Below, in pieces: positions 1 to 9,413 of a stretch of DNA of 64,000 bases. Both the position numbers and the translations under genes were made by a program. The notes beneath the pieces are model-generated. The model had not been told where the DNA came from and did not search any database. It saw only the letters and a list, made by a program, of their open reading frames with translations. Within the stretch, counting starts at the first letter, position 1, and each line of letters opens with the position of its first letter. This DNA comes from Sphingomonas sp. Leaf230 (GTDB lineage Bacteria > Pseudomonadota > Alphaproteobacteria > Sphingomonadales > Sphingomonadaceae), in the NCBI RefSeq assembly GCF_001421745.1, contig NZ_LMKW01000008.1:588130-652129 (forward strand), read 5' to 3'.

Positions 1-930
1 CGCCTGGATCGCGGGCAGCGCGTCCTTGATCCCCTGGACGATCGCCAGCGTCGAGGTCGAGCCGTTCTTGAGGATCGTCATCACCACCGACCGCGACCCG
101 TCGACATGGACGACGTTGGTCTGTGGCGCGCTGCCGTCGCGGACATGCGCCACATCGCGCATGTAGATCGTCGCGCCGTTGACGACCTTGACCGGCAGGT
201 TGTTCAACTCGTCGATCGAGCCCGGCGCGTTGTTCAGGCGGACATTATACTGGAACCCACCGATCTTCGCGAAGCCGGCCGGGTTGATCTGATTCTGCGC
301 GGCGATCGCGAGGCCGACGTCCTGCGCGGACAAGCCCTTCGACTGCAGCGCCTGCGGGTCGAGATCGATCTGCACCTGACGCTGACGCCCACCCGATGGA
401 TACGGGATCGCCGCGCCCGGCACGGTGACGAGGCCGGGGCGAATCTGGTTGACCGCGGTATCGAACAATTTGCCCTCGGACAGCCCGACGCCCGACAGCG
501 CGAGCTGCAGGATCGGCACGGTCGAGGCGCTGTAGTTGAGGATCAGCGGCGGAGTGACGCCCGGCGGCAACTGGCGGAGCACCGTCTGCGACACCGACGT
601 GACCTGCGCAGTGGCCGTGCGGATATCGGCGCCCGGCTGGAAATAGATCTTCACCACGCCGATGCCCGGCATCGACTGGCTCTCGATATGGTCGATGTCG
701 TTGACGGTGGTCGACAGCACGCGCTCGTACGGCGTGATGATCCGCCCCGCCATGTCGTCGGGTGATAGGCCTTGATAGGTCCAGGCGGCGGCGATCACCG
801 GCACCTTGATGTCGGGGAAGATGTCGACCGGAGTCCGTACGGCCGCCAGCACGCCGACGACCGCGACCAGAATGGCCATGACGATGAAGGTGAGCGGGCG
901 CGATAGGGCGACCCTGACGATACCGATCAC
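1..930 (-). CDS. RND efflux transporter permease, N-terminal part (runs off window)
   Basis: This gene encodes an inner-membrane proton-driven RND permease of the AcrB/MMPL type. Only the first 310 codons are in the window. The start is GTG at 930, with GGAG seven bases upstream. The N-terminus reads VIGIVRVALSRPLTFIVMAI, a typical first membrane helix, followed by the RND signature R-T-P-V-D-I-F-P-D-I near residues 33-42. The porter-domain segment with Y-S-A-S-T-V-P-I-L-Q and later D-V-A-H-V-R-D-G is also family-typical. Substrate class cannot be told from this half. The FPDI-then-I/V pattern fits hydrophobic-compound pumps better than metal (CusA) pumps, which is an inference. Any membrane-fusion partner would lie upstream or downstream; none is encoded on the upstream side before the tRNA. 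Confidence 0.9.
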   Translation of the reverse strand, partial: MIGIVRVALSRPLTFIVMAILVAVVGVLAAVRTPVDIFPDIKVPVIAAAWTYQGLSPDDMAGRIITPYERVLSTTVNDIDHIESQSMPGIGVVKIYFQPGADIRTATAQVTSVSQTVLRQLPPGVTPPLILNYSASTVPILQLALSGVGLSEGKLFDTAVNQIRPGLVTVPGAAIPYPSGGRQRQVQIDLDPQALQSKGLSAQDVGLAIAAQNQINPAGFAKIGGFQYNVRLNNAPGSIDELNNLPVKVVNGATIYMRDVAHVRDGSAPQTNVVHVDGSRSVVMTILKNGSTSTLAIVQGIKDALPAIQA

Positions 931-1122
931 GGAGAGACTCCAATCCGAACGCGGCACGACTGGTGGCGACTCCCGGAGCCGCCAGACCTGCCCGACAATT
1001 CCCCTTTGCGGCAGCGCAGCAGGGAAATGCAAGGGTCAATGTTGCTTACGTTTCTGGCGCGATGGCCGCGAACGCACGCGTACCGGTCGCTATGCGCGCG
1101 GTCCGGTGATTTCGACTGAGGG

Positions 1123-1196
1123 TGGAGCGGGTAACGGGAATCGAACCCGTGTATTCAGCTTGGAAGGCTGCTGTACTACCATTGTACTATACCCGC
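1123..1196 (-). tRNA. tRNA-Gly (anticodon TCC)
   Basis: Read on the minus strand, the 7-bp acceptor arms GCGGGTA and TACCCGC pair perfectly. The anticodon loop is CTTCCAA, giving TCC (glycine GGA/GGG). The T-loop GTTCGAATC is canonical, and the 3' CCA is encoded at 1125-1123. The D-arm region GTACAATGGTAGTAC is typical of bacterial tRNA-Gly. Confidence 0.96.
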
Positions 1197-1460
1197 ATCG
1201 CCTTGAAATCATTGGATTTCCAAGACTGTGCCGATCTCCGTTCCAATAATCTTTCCGTTGGAATTCCAACGGGCGAACGGGAAGAGCCCTCCGCTCTTAT
1301 TCAAACGGTCCTGTCGGTGCAAGCCGCTAGCCGTCGCGGCACGTCACATACCGATCGACGTCGGGCGCGCGTCCTGTGCTAGATCGCCGACTCAATCCTG
1401 AACCGGAGCGCTGCCATCGTCGGGCCAAGTGTCATCGTCGCGATCCTGACCTATGGCGCG
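1197..1460. other. Non-coding gap with an 18-bp perfect palindrome
   Basis: No convincing gene is seen between the tRNA and the sensor kinase. The stretch is lower in GC than its surroundings near 1200-1260. It holds the perfect palindrome CCGTTGGAATTCCAACGG at 1255-1272, which could be an operator or a small hairpin. The region 931-1122 on the other side of the tRNA also shows no gene. Confidence 0.5.
1255..1272. promoter_or_regulatory. Perfect 18-bp palindrome, possible operator
   Basis: CCGTTGGAATTCCAACGG is identical to its reverse complement and lies 190 bp before the sensor-kinase start. It lacks a T-tract, so it is not an obvious terminator. Function is unknown. Confidence 0.35.
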
Positions 1461-4400
1461 TTGCTGTTCGGGATCGCCTGGATCGTCGACCGGCGCGGGC
1501 TGTCGGCGCGGCTCCAGCGGATCGCCTATCCACTGTCGATGGCGGTGTATTGCAGCAGCTGGACGTTCTTCGGCGGGGTCGGCACGGCGGCGACGCGGGG
1601 GTGGGATTACCTAGCCATCTATCTCGGGCCGGCTTTGGTGTTCCTGCTCGCACCGAAGTTTCTCGCGCGGCTGGTAAGGTTGGCGCGCGAGGAAGGGTCG
1701 AGTTCGATCTCGGACTTCATCTCCGCGCGCTATGGGCGCAGCCGGGGGACGGCAGCGATCGTCGCGGGGACAGCGTTGCTTGCGTCGGTGCCGTATATCG
1801 CGCTCCAACTGCGATCGGTGACGCTGAGTTTTGGCGCAATCGCGGGCGTGGGGAGTTCGGCGGAGGTCGGTACGTTCGTCGCGCTGTTGCTGGCGGTGTT
1901 CGCGATCGTCTTTGGCGCGCGGCGGTATGAAGTGGCGGGGCGCAACCCCGGCGTGGTCGCGGCGATCGCGGCGGAGTCACTGATCAAGCTGGTGTGTTTC
2001 GTGGTGCTCGGGGTGGTGACGGTCGCGTTGCTCGCTGACGTGCCGGCCGAGACGCTGGCACCGCCGGTGGCGCGGCTTCGGTCCGGCTTCACCTGGGGTA
2101 CGCTGACGTCCGATTTCTGGGTGCGGACCTTGTTGTCGGCGCTCGCGATCCTGTGCCTGCCGCGGCAATTCTATGTTGGCGTGATTGAGGCGCAGGGTCC
2201 GGAGTCGGTCGCCCGAGCGCGGGCGCCGTTCATCGCGTACATGGTAGTGATCTCGCTGCTCGTGCTGCCGCTGGCGCTCGCCGGGATGACGCTGTTGCCG
2301 GATGGTGCAGAGCCCGATCTGTATGTGCTGGCGGTGCCGTTGCAGCAGGGACATCACCTCGTCGCGTTGCTCGCGTTTTTGGGTGGCTTCTCGGCGGCGA
2401 CGGCGATGGTGGTGGTCGAGACGATCGCGTTGTCGACGATGGCGACCAACGACCTGCTCGCGCCGCTGTTGCTGCGGCGGCACGGCGAGGCGGGCGAGGG
2501 CGAACTCGGCCGGCGGATGCTGCGCGTGCGGCGGGTCATCATCGCCGCGATCGTCGCGGTTGCGCTGGTGTATGGCCGGAGTCTTGGTGCGGACCTGCCG
2601 CTGGCGTCGATCGGGCTGATCGCGTTTGCGGGCGTCGCGCAGTTCGCGCCTGCATTGATCGCAAGCGTGGGGTGGAACTTCGCCAACCATACGGCGGCAC
2701 GCGCCGGGCTGGTCGGCGGCGTGATCGTCTGGATTTACTGCCTGTTGCTGCCGTCGATCGGCGAGGGTGTCGGGCCGGCGCTTGCGCAGTTCACGCGCGG
2801 GTGGCTCGATCCGGATGCGCTGCTTGGGTGGCGTATCGGCTCGCCGTTGGTCAATGGCACGGTGTGGAGCCTCGGCGTCAACGTCGCGCTGATGGCCGGG
2901 CTGCATTTGCGCGAGCGGCATCGGGGGAACGCTGCGCTCGATCACGTCACGACTTTGGGCGAATTGCGGATGCTGGTCGCGCGGTTCGTCGGCGATGGCG
3001 AGGCGGAGGCGATCGGGGTGGCGTCGCCGGACTTGCGCGCGCCGATCGACGGGCCTGCCGCGCGCACTGCCGAGCGGTTGATCGCGGGCGTGATCGGCGC
3101 GCCGTCGGCGCGCAAGATCGTCGCGTCGAGCATTGCCGGGTCGGCGATCGACGTCAGCGACGTGGTGCGGCTGCTCGACCAGCGCGGGCGATCGCTGCGG
3201 TTCTCGCGCACGCTGTTGTCCGCGACGCTGGAGACGATCGATCCGGGTGTCAGCGTGATCGATGCGGACCTGCGGCTGGTCGCGTGGAATCCGCGCTATG
3301 TCGAGATGTTCGACTATCCCGAGGGCTATGTCGTCGTCGGGCGCTCGATCGCCGACCTGATCCGCTACAATGCCGAGCGCGAGGGCATCGCGGGCGATAT
3401 CGCGGCGCATGTCGGTCGGCGGGTGGCGCATCTCGCGCGCGGGACGCCGCATAGTTTCGAACGGCAACGGCCATCGGGGCGGTGGATCAAGATGGTCGGG
3501 CGGCCGATGCCGGGCGGCGGGTACGTCCAGAGCTTCACCGACATCACCGCGGAGAAGGAGGCGCAGGCCGATCTCGAGGCGCGGGTCGCAGCACGGACGC
3601 AGGACCTCGCGCGGTCGAACCACATGCTGGGCGAGGCGCGCGCGATCGCCGAGACCGCGACGCGCGACAAGACGCGGTTCCTGGCGGCGGCGAGCCATGA
3701 CCTGTTGCAGCCATTGCATGCGGCGCGGCTGTTTTGCGCGGCGCTTGCGGAGGACAGGGCGCCGCATCAGGCGGAACTGGTGCGCGCGATCGATGGCGCG
3801 ATCGGGTCGGCGGACACGTTGCTGCGCGCGCTGCTCGACGTGTCGCGGCTCGATGCGGGGGGCGTGGTGCCGAAGGTCGAGCGGTTTGCGTTGGGGCCGT
3901 TGATCGACGAGCTGGCGGTGCAGTTCCGGCCGTTGGCGGGTGAGCGTGGGCTCGTGCTGGCGGCGCATCCCGGTGTGTTCAGCGTGGCGACGGATCGGTC
4001 GTTGCTGCGGTCGATCCTGCAGAATTTCCTGTCGAATGCGGTACGCTATTCGGCGGACGGGCGGATCTGGATCGGCGCACGACGGCGGGGCGACGATGTG
4101 CTGATCGAGGTGCGCGACAACGGGCCGGGGATCGCTGCTGGGGACCGCGAGCGGATCTTCGAGGAGTTCGAGCGGCTGGAGAGCAAGGGCAGCGCGGGCG
4201 GTGGTGTCGGGCTGGGGCTGGCGATCGTTCGGCGGATCGCGCGATTGCTTGGGGTTGCGGTCGAGTTGCGGTCGGAATTGGGGCGGGGGACGACGTTTGC
4301 GGTAAGGGTGCCGCTTGCGCCGGCCGGGCTGGACGTTTTGTTGCCAACGCCTCTGGCCAGCCGTGCGCTGGTGCCGGGGTTGCGGGTGCTGTGTCTCGAC

Positions 4401-4745
4401 AATGATGCGACGATCCTCGCGGCGCTCGATGCGGCGTTGCGGGCGCGGCGGTGCGTGCCGTTGCTGGCGGCGACGATCGCGGAGGCGATGGAACTGGCGG
4501 CGGACGAGGAACCGGATGTGGCGCTGGTCGACTTTCATCTGGACGAGGTCGAGGACGGGCTGGATGTTGTTGCGCGGTTGCGGGCGATGACGCCGGCGCC
4601 GGCGATTGCGCTGGTGACGGCGGATCGCGCGGTGGCGGAGGATGTGCGGTGTGCTGGGCTGGTGGTGTTGACGAAGCCGGTGGTGCCGGCGGATTTGTGG
4701 CGGTTTATCGAGGATGCGTCTGCGGCGGCGGCGCTGGGGAGTTGA
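1461..4745 (+). CDS. CrbS-like hybrid sensor histidine kinase with sodium:solute-symporter domain
   Basis: This is a membrane sensor kinase with a solute-symporter (SSS/PutP-like) N-terminus. Residues about 1-470 form many hydrophobic helices of the SSS fold. A PAS domain follows at about 585-700 and a short coiled coil after it. The HisKA box A-A-S-H-D-L-L-Q-P-L has the phospho-accepting His746. The HATPase has an N box near 856, DNGPGI from 886 and GVGLGLAIVRR. The C-terminal receiver has Asp1024 and Lys1072. This SSS-PAS-HK-REC order is the CrbS family, which with CrbR controls acs in the acetate switch of other Proteobacteria. The acs and crbR-like genes are adjacent and convergent. The start is uncertain. 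TTG 1461 is the first usual start codon, yet the frame stays open back to 1383 and encodes the expected first helix (VIVAILTYGALLFGIAWIVD). A rare start near 1398 or 1416 is therefore likely. Confidence 0.88.
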   Translation: MLFGIAWIVDRRGLSARLQRIAYPLSMAVYCSSWTFFGGVGTAATRGWDYLAIYLGPALVFLLAPKFLARLVRLAREEGSSSISDFISARYGRSRGTAAIVAGTALLASVPYIALQLRSVTLSFGAIAGVGSSAEVGTFVALLLAVFAIVFGARRYEVAGRNPGVVAAIAAESLIKLVCFVVLGVVTVALLADVPAETLAPPVARLRSGFTWGTLTSDFWVRTLLSALAILCLPRQFYVGVIEAQGPESVARARAPFIAYMVVISLLVLPLALAGMTLLPDGAEPDLYVLAVPLQQGHHLVALLAFLGGFSAATAMVVVETIALSTMATNDLLAPLLLRRHGEAGEGELGRRMLRVRRVIIAAIVAVALVYGRSLGADLPLASIGLIAFAGVAQFAPALIASVGWNFANHTAARAGLVGGVIVWIYCLLLPSIGEGVGPALAQFTRGWLDPDALLGWRIGSPLVNGTVWSLGVNVALMAGLHLRERHRGNAALDHVTTLGELRMLVARFVGDGEAEAIGVASPDLRAPIDGPAARTAERLIAGVIGAPSARKIVASSIAGSAIDVSDVVRLLDQRGRSLRFSRTLLSATLETIDPGVSVIDADLRLVAWNPRYVEMFDYPEGYVVVGRSIADLIRYNAEREGIAGDIAAHVGRRVAHLARGTPHSFERQRPSGRWIKMVGRPMPGGGYVQSFTDITAEKEAQADLEARVAARTQDLARSNHMLGEARAIAETATRDKTRFLAAASHDLLQPLHAARLFCAALAEDRAPHQAELVRAIDGAIGSADTLLRALLDVSRLDAGGVVPKVERFALGPLIDELAVQFRPLAGERGLVLAAHPGVFSVATDRSLLRSILQNFLSNAVRYSADGRIWIGARRRGDDVLIEVRDNGPGIAAGDRERIFEEFERLESKGSAGGGVGLGLAIVRRIARLLGVAVELRSELGRGTTFAVRVPLAPAGLDVLLPTPLASRALVPGLRVLCLDNDATILAALDAALRARRCVPLLAATIAEAMELAADEEPDVALVDFHLDEVEDGLDVVARLRAMTPAPAIALVTADRAVAEDVRCAGLVVLTKPVVPADLWRFIEDASAAAALGS

Positions 4746-4754
4746 GGCTTCTCG

Positions 4755-4879
4755 ATCCTCCCCCGCCAGGGGGAGGTGGCAGGCGTTTGCCTGACGGAGG
4801 GGAGGAAAGGGAGAACTGCTGTTGCGTGTTCCTCCCCCTCCGTCGCCTTCGGCGCCACCTCCCCCTTGCGGGGGAGGAT
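4755..4879. repeat. Dispersed inverted repeat, family A (cctccccc/gggggagg arms)
   Basis: Two outward copies of a GC-rich palindromic unit (ATCCTCCCCCGCCAGGGGGA type) flank a short spacer. Close relatives occur at 9199-9324 and 20549-20676. It sits just after the sensor-kinase stop and could fold into a large hairpin. Confidence 0.85.
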
Positions 4880-4900
4880 TGAGGCACGAAGCCACGCCTT

Positions 4901-4975
4901 CATCCTGACGAAAGTCAGGATCCAGAGCCATGATCGGGGTGGGTGGTATCCTGGGTCCTGACTTTCGTCAGGATG
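4901..4975. repeat. Inverted repeat, family F (catcctgacgaaagtcagga)
   Basis: CATCCTGACGAAAGTCAGGA at 4901-4920 is mirrored by its reverse complement, apart from a single spacer, at 4956-4975. Each arm is itself a small hairpin. With family A it fills the gap between the convergent kinase and response-regulator genes and may act as a bidirectional terminator. Confidence 0.8.
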
Positions 4976-5001
4976 ACGTTGAGGCAGTACGTGGCGCGCG
5001 A

Positions 5002-5625
5002 TTAGTCGGCGAAGTGGATGTCCATTGCCCGGGCCGCGAGGACGGCTTGCGTGCGGTTCTGGACGCCGAGTTTGCGGAGGATCGCCGTCATATGACCCTT
5101 CACCGTGCCTTCCGAAATGCCGAGGTCGAAGGCGACTTGCTTGTTCAGGCGGCCGGCTAGGACGCCAAGGAGGACTTTGAGTTCGGTGGGGGTGAGGCTC
5201 GCAACGCGCGTCGCCATGTCATCGACGGGGGCGCCATCGACTGGCGCGTCGCGTTCGCCGGAGAGGGCTCGGGCTACGGCATTTTCCAACGTGGCGAGAT
5301 CAGCAGTTTTCGAGACGAAGCCTATTGCGCCGTATGCCCTCGCACGCGGTGCAGCCTCGGCTTGGTCGGCCGAGGAGATCACCATGATCGGCGTGTCGGG
5401 GCGTTCGGCGTGCAGCAGCGCGACGCCCGCGAAACCTTCCGAGCCCGGCATCCGCAGATCGAGCAGGATCAGGTCGAGACGCTCCGCCCCCCGCGCCGCA
5501 TCGACCGCCTCGCAGAGTTGCCCGGCCTCGATCACCACCGCATCGGGCGCGGCACGGCTGACCGCCAGTTTGAGCGCCTGGCGGAACAGCGGGTGATCGT
5601 CGGCGATTAGGATCGTGCGCGTCAT
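5002..5625 (-). CDS. CrbR-like LuxR-family response regulator
   Basis: This is a 207-residue two-component response regulator. The receiver domain (about 1-120) has the acidic pair in I-A-D-D-H, the phospho-acceptor Asp56 in L-L-D-L-R-M-P-G and Lys106. The LuxR/GerE helix-turn-helix lies at about 145-200 (L-T-P-T-E-L-K-V-L then G-T-V-K-G-H-M). ATG 5625 overlaps the acs stop by four bases (ATGA), so the two are translated as one operon. The nearby SSS-domain hybrid kinase is its likely partner, as in CrbS/CrbR systems that activate acs; this pairing is inferred from context. If so, it would activate its own operon, possibly through the dyad at 7623-7646. Confidence 0.92.
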   Translation of the reverse strand: MTRTILIADDHPLFRQALKLAVSRAAPDAVVIEAGQLCEAVDAARGAERLDLILLDLRMPGSEGFAGVALLHAERPDTPIMVISSADQAEAAPRARAYGAIGFVSKTADLATLENAVARALSGERDAPVDGAPVDDMATRVASLTPTELKVLLGVLAGRLNKQVAFDLGISEGTVKGHMTAILRKLGVQNRTQAVLAARAMDIHFAD

Positions 5626-7577
5626 GCCGGTACGGGGATAGCCTCCTCGCGGCCGGCGATCAGCGCGTCGACCACCGCGGGATCGGCGAGCGTCGAGGTG
5701 TCGCCGAGCTGGTCGAGCTGGTTCTCCGCGATTTTCCGCAGGATGCGGCGCATGATTTTCCCCGAGCGGGTCTTGGGCAGCGCGGGGGCGAACTGGAGGA
5801 TGTCGGGGGTCGCGATCGGGCCGATCTCGCGGCGGACCCACTGGACGAGCTCTTTGCGCAATTCCTCGCTCGGCTCGGCGTTCGCGTTGAGCGTGACGTA
5901 GGCGTAGATGCCCTGGCCCTTCACGTCGTGCGGCATGCCGACGACCGCGGCTTCGGCGACCTTCGAATGCGCGACGAGTGCGCTCTCGACCTCGGCCGTG
6001 CCCATGCGGTGGCCGCTGACGTTGATGACGTCGTCGACGCGGCCGGTGATCCAGTAATAGCCATCCTCGTCGCGGCGGCAGCCGTCGCCGGTGAAATACT
6101 TGCCGGGGTAGGTCGAGAAGTATGTCTGGAAGAAGCGCTCGTGATCGTTCCACACGGTCCGCATCTGGCCGGGCCAGCTGTCGGCGATGACGAGGTTGCC
6201 CTCGACCGCGCCCTCCAGCACCTTGCCGTCCGCATCGACCAGTTCGGGCAGCACGCCGAACAGGGGTTTCGTTGCGCTACCGGGCTTGAGTGCGGTTGCG
6301 CCGGGCAAAGGCGAGATCATGTGGCCCCCCGTTTCGGTTTGCCACCAAGTGTCGACGATCGGGCAACGGCCGTCGCCGACGACGCTGTGATACCAGTTCC
6401 ACGCCTCGGGATTGATCGGTTCGCCGACCGAGCCGAGCAGGCGCAGCGACTTGCGGCTGGTGCGCGTCACCCAGTCGTCGCCCTCGCGCATCAGCGACCG
6501 GAGTGCGGTCGGTGCGGTATAGAGGATGTTCACCTGATACTTATCGACGATCTGCCAGAAGCGGCTGTGATCGGGATAGTTCGGCACGCCCTCGAACATC
6601 ACGGTGGTCGCGCCGTTGGCGAGCGCGCCGTACAGCGAATAGGTGTGGCCGGTGACCCAGCCGACGTCCGCCGCGCACCAGAAGATCTCGCCGGGCCGGT
6701 AGTTGAAGACGTATTCGTGCGTCATCGACGCCCACACCAGATAGCCGCCGGTCGAGTGGAGAACGCCCTTGGGCTGGCCGGTCGAGCCGCTGGTGTAGAG
6801 GATGAACAGCGGGTCCTCTGCGTTCATCGGCTCGGGCGCGCAGTCGGTCGACTGGCCCTCGACGCAGTCCGCATACCAGCAGTCGCGGCCTTCGGTCATC
6901 GTGACCTTGCCGCCGGTGCGGCGGACGACGATGACGGTCTCGACCGCGAGATCGCCGTGGTCGAGCGCGGCGTCGACATTGGCCTTCAGGGGCACGGTCT
7001 TGCCGCCGCGGAGCCCTTCGTCGGCGGTGATGACGATGCGGCTGTCGCAATCGTGGATGCGGTTGCACAGGCTCTCGGGCGAGAAGCCGCCGAAGACGAC
7101 TGAGTGGATCGCGCCGATCCGTGCGCAGGCGAGCATCGCGAACGCCGCCTCGGGGATCATCGGCAGATAGATCGTGACGCGGTCGCCCTTCCTGACGCCA
7201 TTCGCCTTCAGCGCATTGCCGAGCTTCGAGACCTCATCGCGGAGTTCGGCATAGCTGATCTTGCGGTCGTCGGCGGGGTCGTCGCCTTCCCACAGGATCG
7301 CGGTCGCGTCGGGGCGCGTCTCGGCGTGGCGATCGACGCAGTTCGCGGCGACGTTGAGCTGGCCGTCCTCGAACCAGCGGATGTGGAAGTCGCTCTCGTC
7401 GAACGAGGTATCCTTGATCTTGGTCGGCGGCACGATCCAGTCGAGCCGCTTGGCCTCCTTCGCCCAGAACGCGTCGGGATCGGTCGCGGCCTCGGCATAC
7501 ATCCGGTCATAGGCGGCGGCATCGATCAGGGCGTCCTTCGCCCATTCCGCGGGGACGGGATAGCTTGCCTCGGTCAT
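5622..7577 (-). CDS. acs: Acetyl-CoA synthetase
   Basis: The enzyme converts acetate, ATP and CoA to acetyl-CoA via acetyl-AMP in the cytoplasm. Its length of 651 residues is the family norm. The adenylation P-loop [12 protein letters not shown] lies in the middle. The W-W-Q-T-E-T-G-G motif binds the adenylate, and the C-terminal T-R-S-G-K-I-M-R-R carries the catalytic lysine (Lys607), the usual acetylation switch site. ATG 7577 is preceded by AAAGGAGAGCCAG, a strong ribosome site. It is the first gene of an operon with the CrbR-like regulator, overlapping by four bases. It is divergent from a porin, with a 24-bp dyad in the shared promoter region. Confidence 0.97.
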   Translation of the reverse strand: MTEASYPVPAEWAKDALIDAAAYDRMYAEAATDPDAFWAKEAKRLDWIVPPTKIKDTSFDESDFHIRWFEDGQLNVAANCVDRHAETRPDATAILWEGDDPADDRKISYAELRDEVSKLGNALKANGVRKGDRVTIYLPMIPEAAFAMLACARIGAIHSVVFGGFSPESLCNRIHDCDSRIVITADEGLRGGKTVPLKANVDAALDHGDLAVETVIVVRRTGGKVTMTEGRDCWYADCVEGQSTDCAPEPMNAEDPLFILYTSGSTGQPKGVLHSTGGYLVWASMTHEYVFNYRPGEIFWCAADVGWVTGHTYSLYGALANGATTVMFEGVPNYPDHSRFWQIVDKYQVNILYTAPTALRSLMREGDDWVTRTSRKSLRLLGSVGEPINPEAWNWYHSVVGDGRCPIVDTWWQTETGGHMISPLPGATALKPGSATKPLFGVLPELVDADGKVLEGAVEGNLVIADSWPGQMRTVWNDHERFFQTYFSTYPGKYFTGDGCRRDEDGYYWITGRVDDVINVSGHRMGTAEVESALVAHSKVAEAAVVGMPHDVKGQGIYAYVTLNANAEPSEELRKELVQWVRREIGPIATPDILQFAPALPKTRSGKIMRRILRKIAENQLDQLGDTSTLADPAVVDALIAGREEAIPVPA

Positions 7578-7622
7578 CTGGCTCTCCTTTTGCCGCGCTG
7601 TACGCGGTCGCGTTCGGGCGAT

Positions 7623-7646
7623 CATCCCTAACCAAAGTAAGGGATG
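7623..7646. promoter_or_regulatory. 24-bp dyad between acs and porin, candidate operator
   Basis: CATCCCTAAC and GTAAGGGATG flank the spacer CAAA. The arms match at nine of ten positions. The dyad lies 46 bp upstream of the acs start and 78 bp upstream of the porin start, so one bound dimer could act on both. A LuxR-type regulator such as the adjacent CrbR-like protein is the obvious candidate, but this is inference. Confidence 0.55.
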
Positions 7647-7723
7647 GACGCAGGTTCGCAATGCGCCATGATGACGGCGCTGCTATCCACGCGTCAGATC
7701 AGTGGAAGAGAGCAGAGACGGGG

Positions 7724-9184
7724 ATGACACGTATGGCGTTTACGAAACGGCTGGCCTTGACGGCCTTGTTGGCTGGTACCGCGCTGGTGCCGGGCATGGC
7801 GCAGGCGCAGACCGCGCGTGAGGTCGAACTCGAGACGCGGTTGAAGGCGCTGGAGGCGGCGGTGCAGGATCTGCGCGGCGAGCTGAACGCGGCGCGGGCA
7901 ACGGCGGCGACCGCGCCCCAGCCTGCTACTCCGGCGACATCGACCTCCGCACCGACGGCGGTTGCGTCCGCGCCGAACGATCTGCATCCGACCGCGCCGA
8001 TGGGCCCGACCGCGCCGACCGCGCTCGCCGAAGCGAAGGCACCGGGCGCGGCGCCGTCCACCGACGGGTTCAAGGTCGCGGGGACGACGGTCAAGCTCAA
8101 CGGCTTCATTAAGACCTGGGCATCGGTCAGTCGCTACAGCGGGGGCAACATCGCGCCGGAATCGGTCGGTCGCGACTTCTATTTTCCGAGCATGACCCCG
8201 GTCGGTGGCCGCAACGAAGGCAACAGCGTCGAGGCACACGCCAAGCAGACGCGGATCGTGCTGGGCACCGAAACGCCGATCGCCGGTCATACGCTGAAGG
8301 GCCTGCTCGAAGTCGATTTCCAGGTCGTGCCGGGGACTCAAGGCAACCAGCGCGTCGTCAACGGCTACAACCCCGGCCTGCGCCGCGCGTTCTTCACGTT
8401 CGACGATTGGCTGTTCGGGCAGGAGTGGACCAACTTCCAGTATATCGGTGCGCTGCCCGAGACGACCGACTTCATCGGTCCGTCGGAAGGCACCGTGTTC
8501 GTCCGCCAGGCGCAGATCCGCTACACGCGTAAGCTCAACGACACGCTGTCGCTGTCAGTCGCGGCCGAAAACCCGGAGACGGCATCGACCAGCCTTGTGT
8601 CCGCAACGATCGTCGAGAATGCCGACGATCGCCTGCCCGACGTCACCGCGCGGCTCAACTACAAGACCGCGTTCGGCGAGTTCTCGCTGGCCGGCCTCGC
8701 GCGCCAGCTGACGATCGATACGGGTGCGCTCAAGGACAGCGCGACCGGCTGGGGCGTGTCGTTCGCGGGCAAGGTACCGCTCGATGCCAAGGGCCGCTCG
8801 GATATCCGCTTCATGGTCACGCACGGCGACGGGATCGGCCGCTATGTCGGTCTCGATCTCGCCCCCGACGCGGTGTTCGTGCCGGTGGTCGGCGCGCGGC
8901 TGTATACGCCAAGCCTCACCGCAGGGTTCGCGGCATTGAAGCTCGGCTGGACCGACAAGCTGCGCTCGACCTTCATCGGCAGCGTCCAGTCGATCGATTA
9001 CCCGACCGGCGGTGAGCCCGTCGGCGCGAGCGACTCGGCGTGGAGCGCGTCCGCCAACCTGTTCTACTCGCCGATCAAGAACATCGACCTCGGCGTCGAA
9101 TTCCGTCACGCCGAGCGCGAACTGGTCGACGGGCAGGTCGGCAAGATGGACCGTGGCGAGCTCGCGGCGCGGTACTCGTTCTAG
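7724..9184 (+). CDS. DcaP-family outer-membrane porin
   Basis: This is a 486-residue trimeric porin of the DcaP type. A signal peptide (to about A-Q-A-Q, residue 28) is followed by a short coiled coil at about 30-60 and a low-complexity Ala/Pro/Thr linker to about 120. The barrel has G-F-I-K-T-W-A-S near its start and the family-typical G-R-D-F-Y-F-P-S and Q-T-R-I segments, ending in R-Y-S-F with a terminal Phe for Bam recognition. ATG 7724 has GAGACGGGG just upstream; ATG 7733 is an alternative. The gene is divergent from acs and precedes an MHS transporter, suggesting entry of small carboxylates across the outer membrane (inferred). Confidence 0.9.
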   Translation: MTRMAFTKRLALTALLAGTALVPGMAQAQTAREVELETRLKALEAAVQDLRGELNAARATAATAPQPATPATSTSAPTAVASAPNDLHPTAPMGPTAPTALAEAKAPGAAPSTDGFKVAGTTVKLNGFIKTWASVSRYSGGNIAPESVGRDFYFPSMTPVGGRNEGNSVEAHAKQTRIVLGTETPIAGHTLKGLLEVDFQVVPGTQGNQRVVNGYNPGLRRAFFTFDDWLFGQEWTNFQYIGALPETTDFIGPSEGTVFVRQAQIRYTRKLNDTLSLSVAAENPETASTSLVSATIVENADDRLPDVTARLNYKTAFGEFSLAGLARQLTIDTGALKDSATGWGVSFAGKVPLDAKGRSDIRFMVTHGDGIGRYVGLDLAPDAVFVPVVGARLYTPSLTAGFAALKLGWTDKLRSTFIGSVQSIDYPTGGEPVGASDSAWSASANLFYSPIKNIDLGVEFRHAERELVDGQVGKMDRGELAARYSF

Positions 9185-9198
9185 CGCATGATTTCACG

Positions 9199-9324
9199 AT
9201 CCTCCCCCGCAAGGGGGAGGTGTCGCCGAGGGTGACGGAGGGAGAGGATGCGGAACAATGGTCATCGCGTTCCTCCCCCTCCGTCAGGCAAGTGCCTGCC
9301 ACCTCCCCCTGGCGGGGGAGGATC
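9199..9324. repeat. Dispersed inverted repeat, family A
   Basis: This is a second copy of the CCTCCCCC...GGGGGAGG paired palindrome, between the porin stop and the MHS transporter. It may attenuate read-through between the two genes. Confidence 0.85.
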
Positions 9325-9413
9325 GGCAAGCCGCTTGGCCGGCATTTCTAGTTTTTCATAAGTCGGCAGAGATCGGCTGTTCCACCCAATTTTCCTTCTG
9401 AGAGGACACTGCC

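Noticed and set aside
245..1039. Minus-strand open frame of 264 codons over the RND gene
   Set aside because: It is out of frame with the RND permease, whose motifs are clear in the neighbouring frame from 930.
1122..1382. Plus-strand small frame across the tRNA
   Set aside because: It overlaps the tRNA-Gly and shows no motif or ribosome site.
4755..4879. Repeat arrays as CRISPR
   Set aside because: Units are paired inverted hairpins with unequal spacers and no regular direct repeats or cas genes.
1977..4931. Long minus-strand open frame of 984 codons opposite the sensor kinase
   Set aside because: Arg/His/Pro-rich composition and lack of any motif show it to be the GC-driven shadow of the kinase gene on the plus strand.
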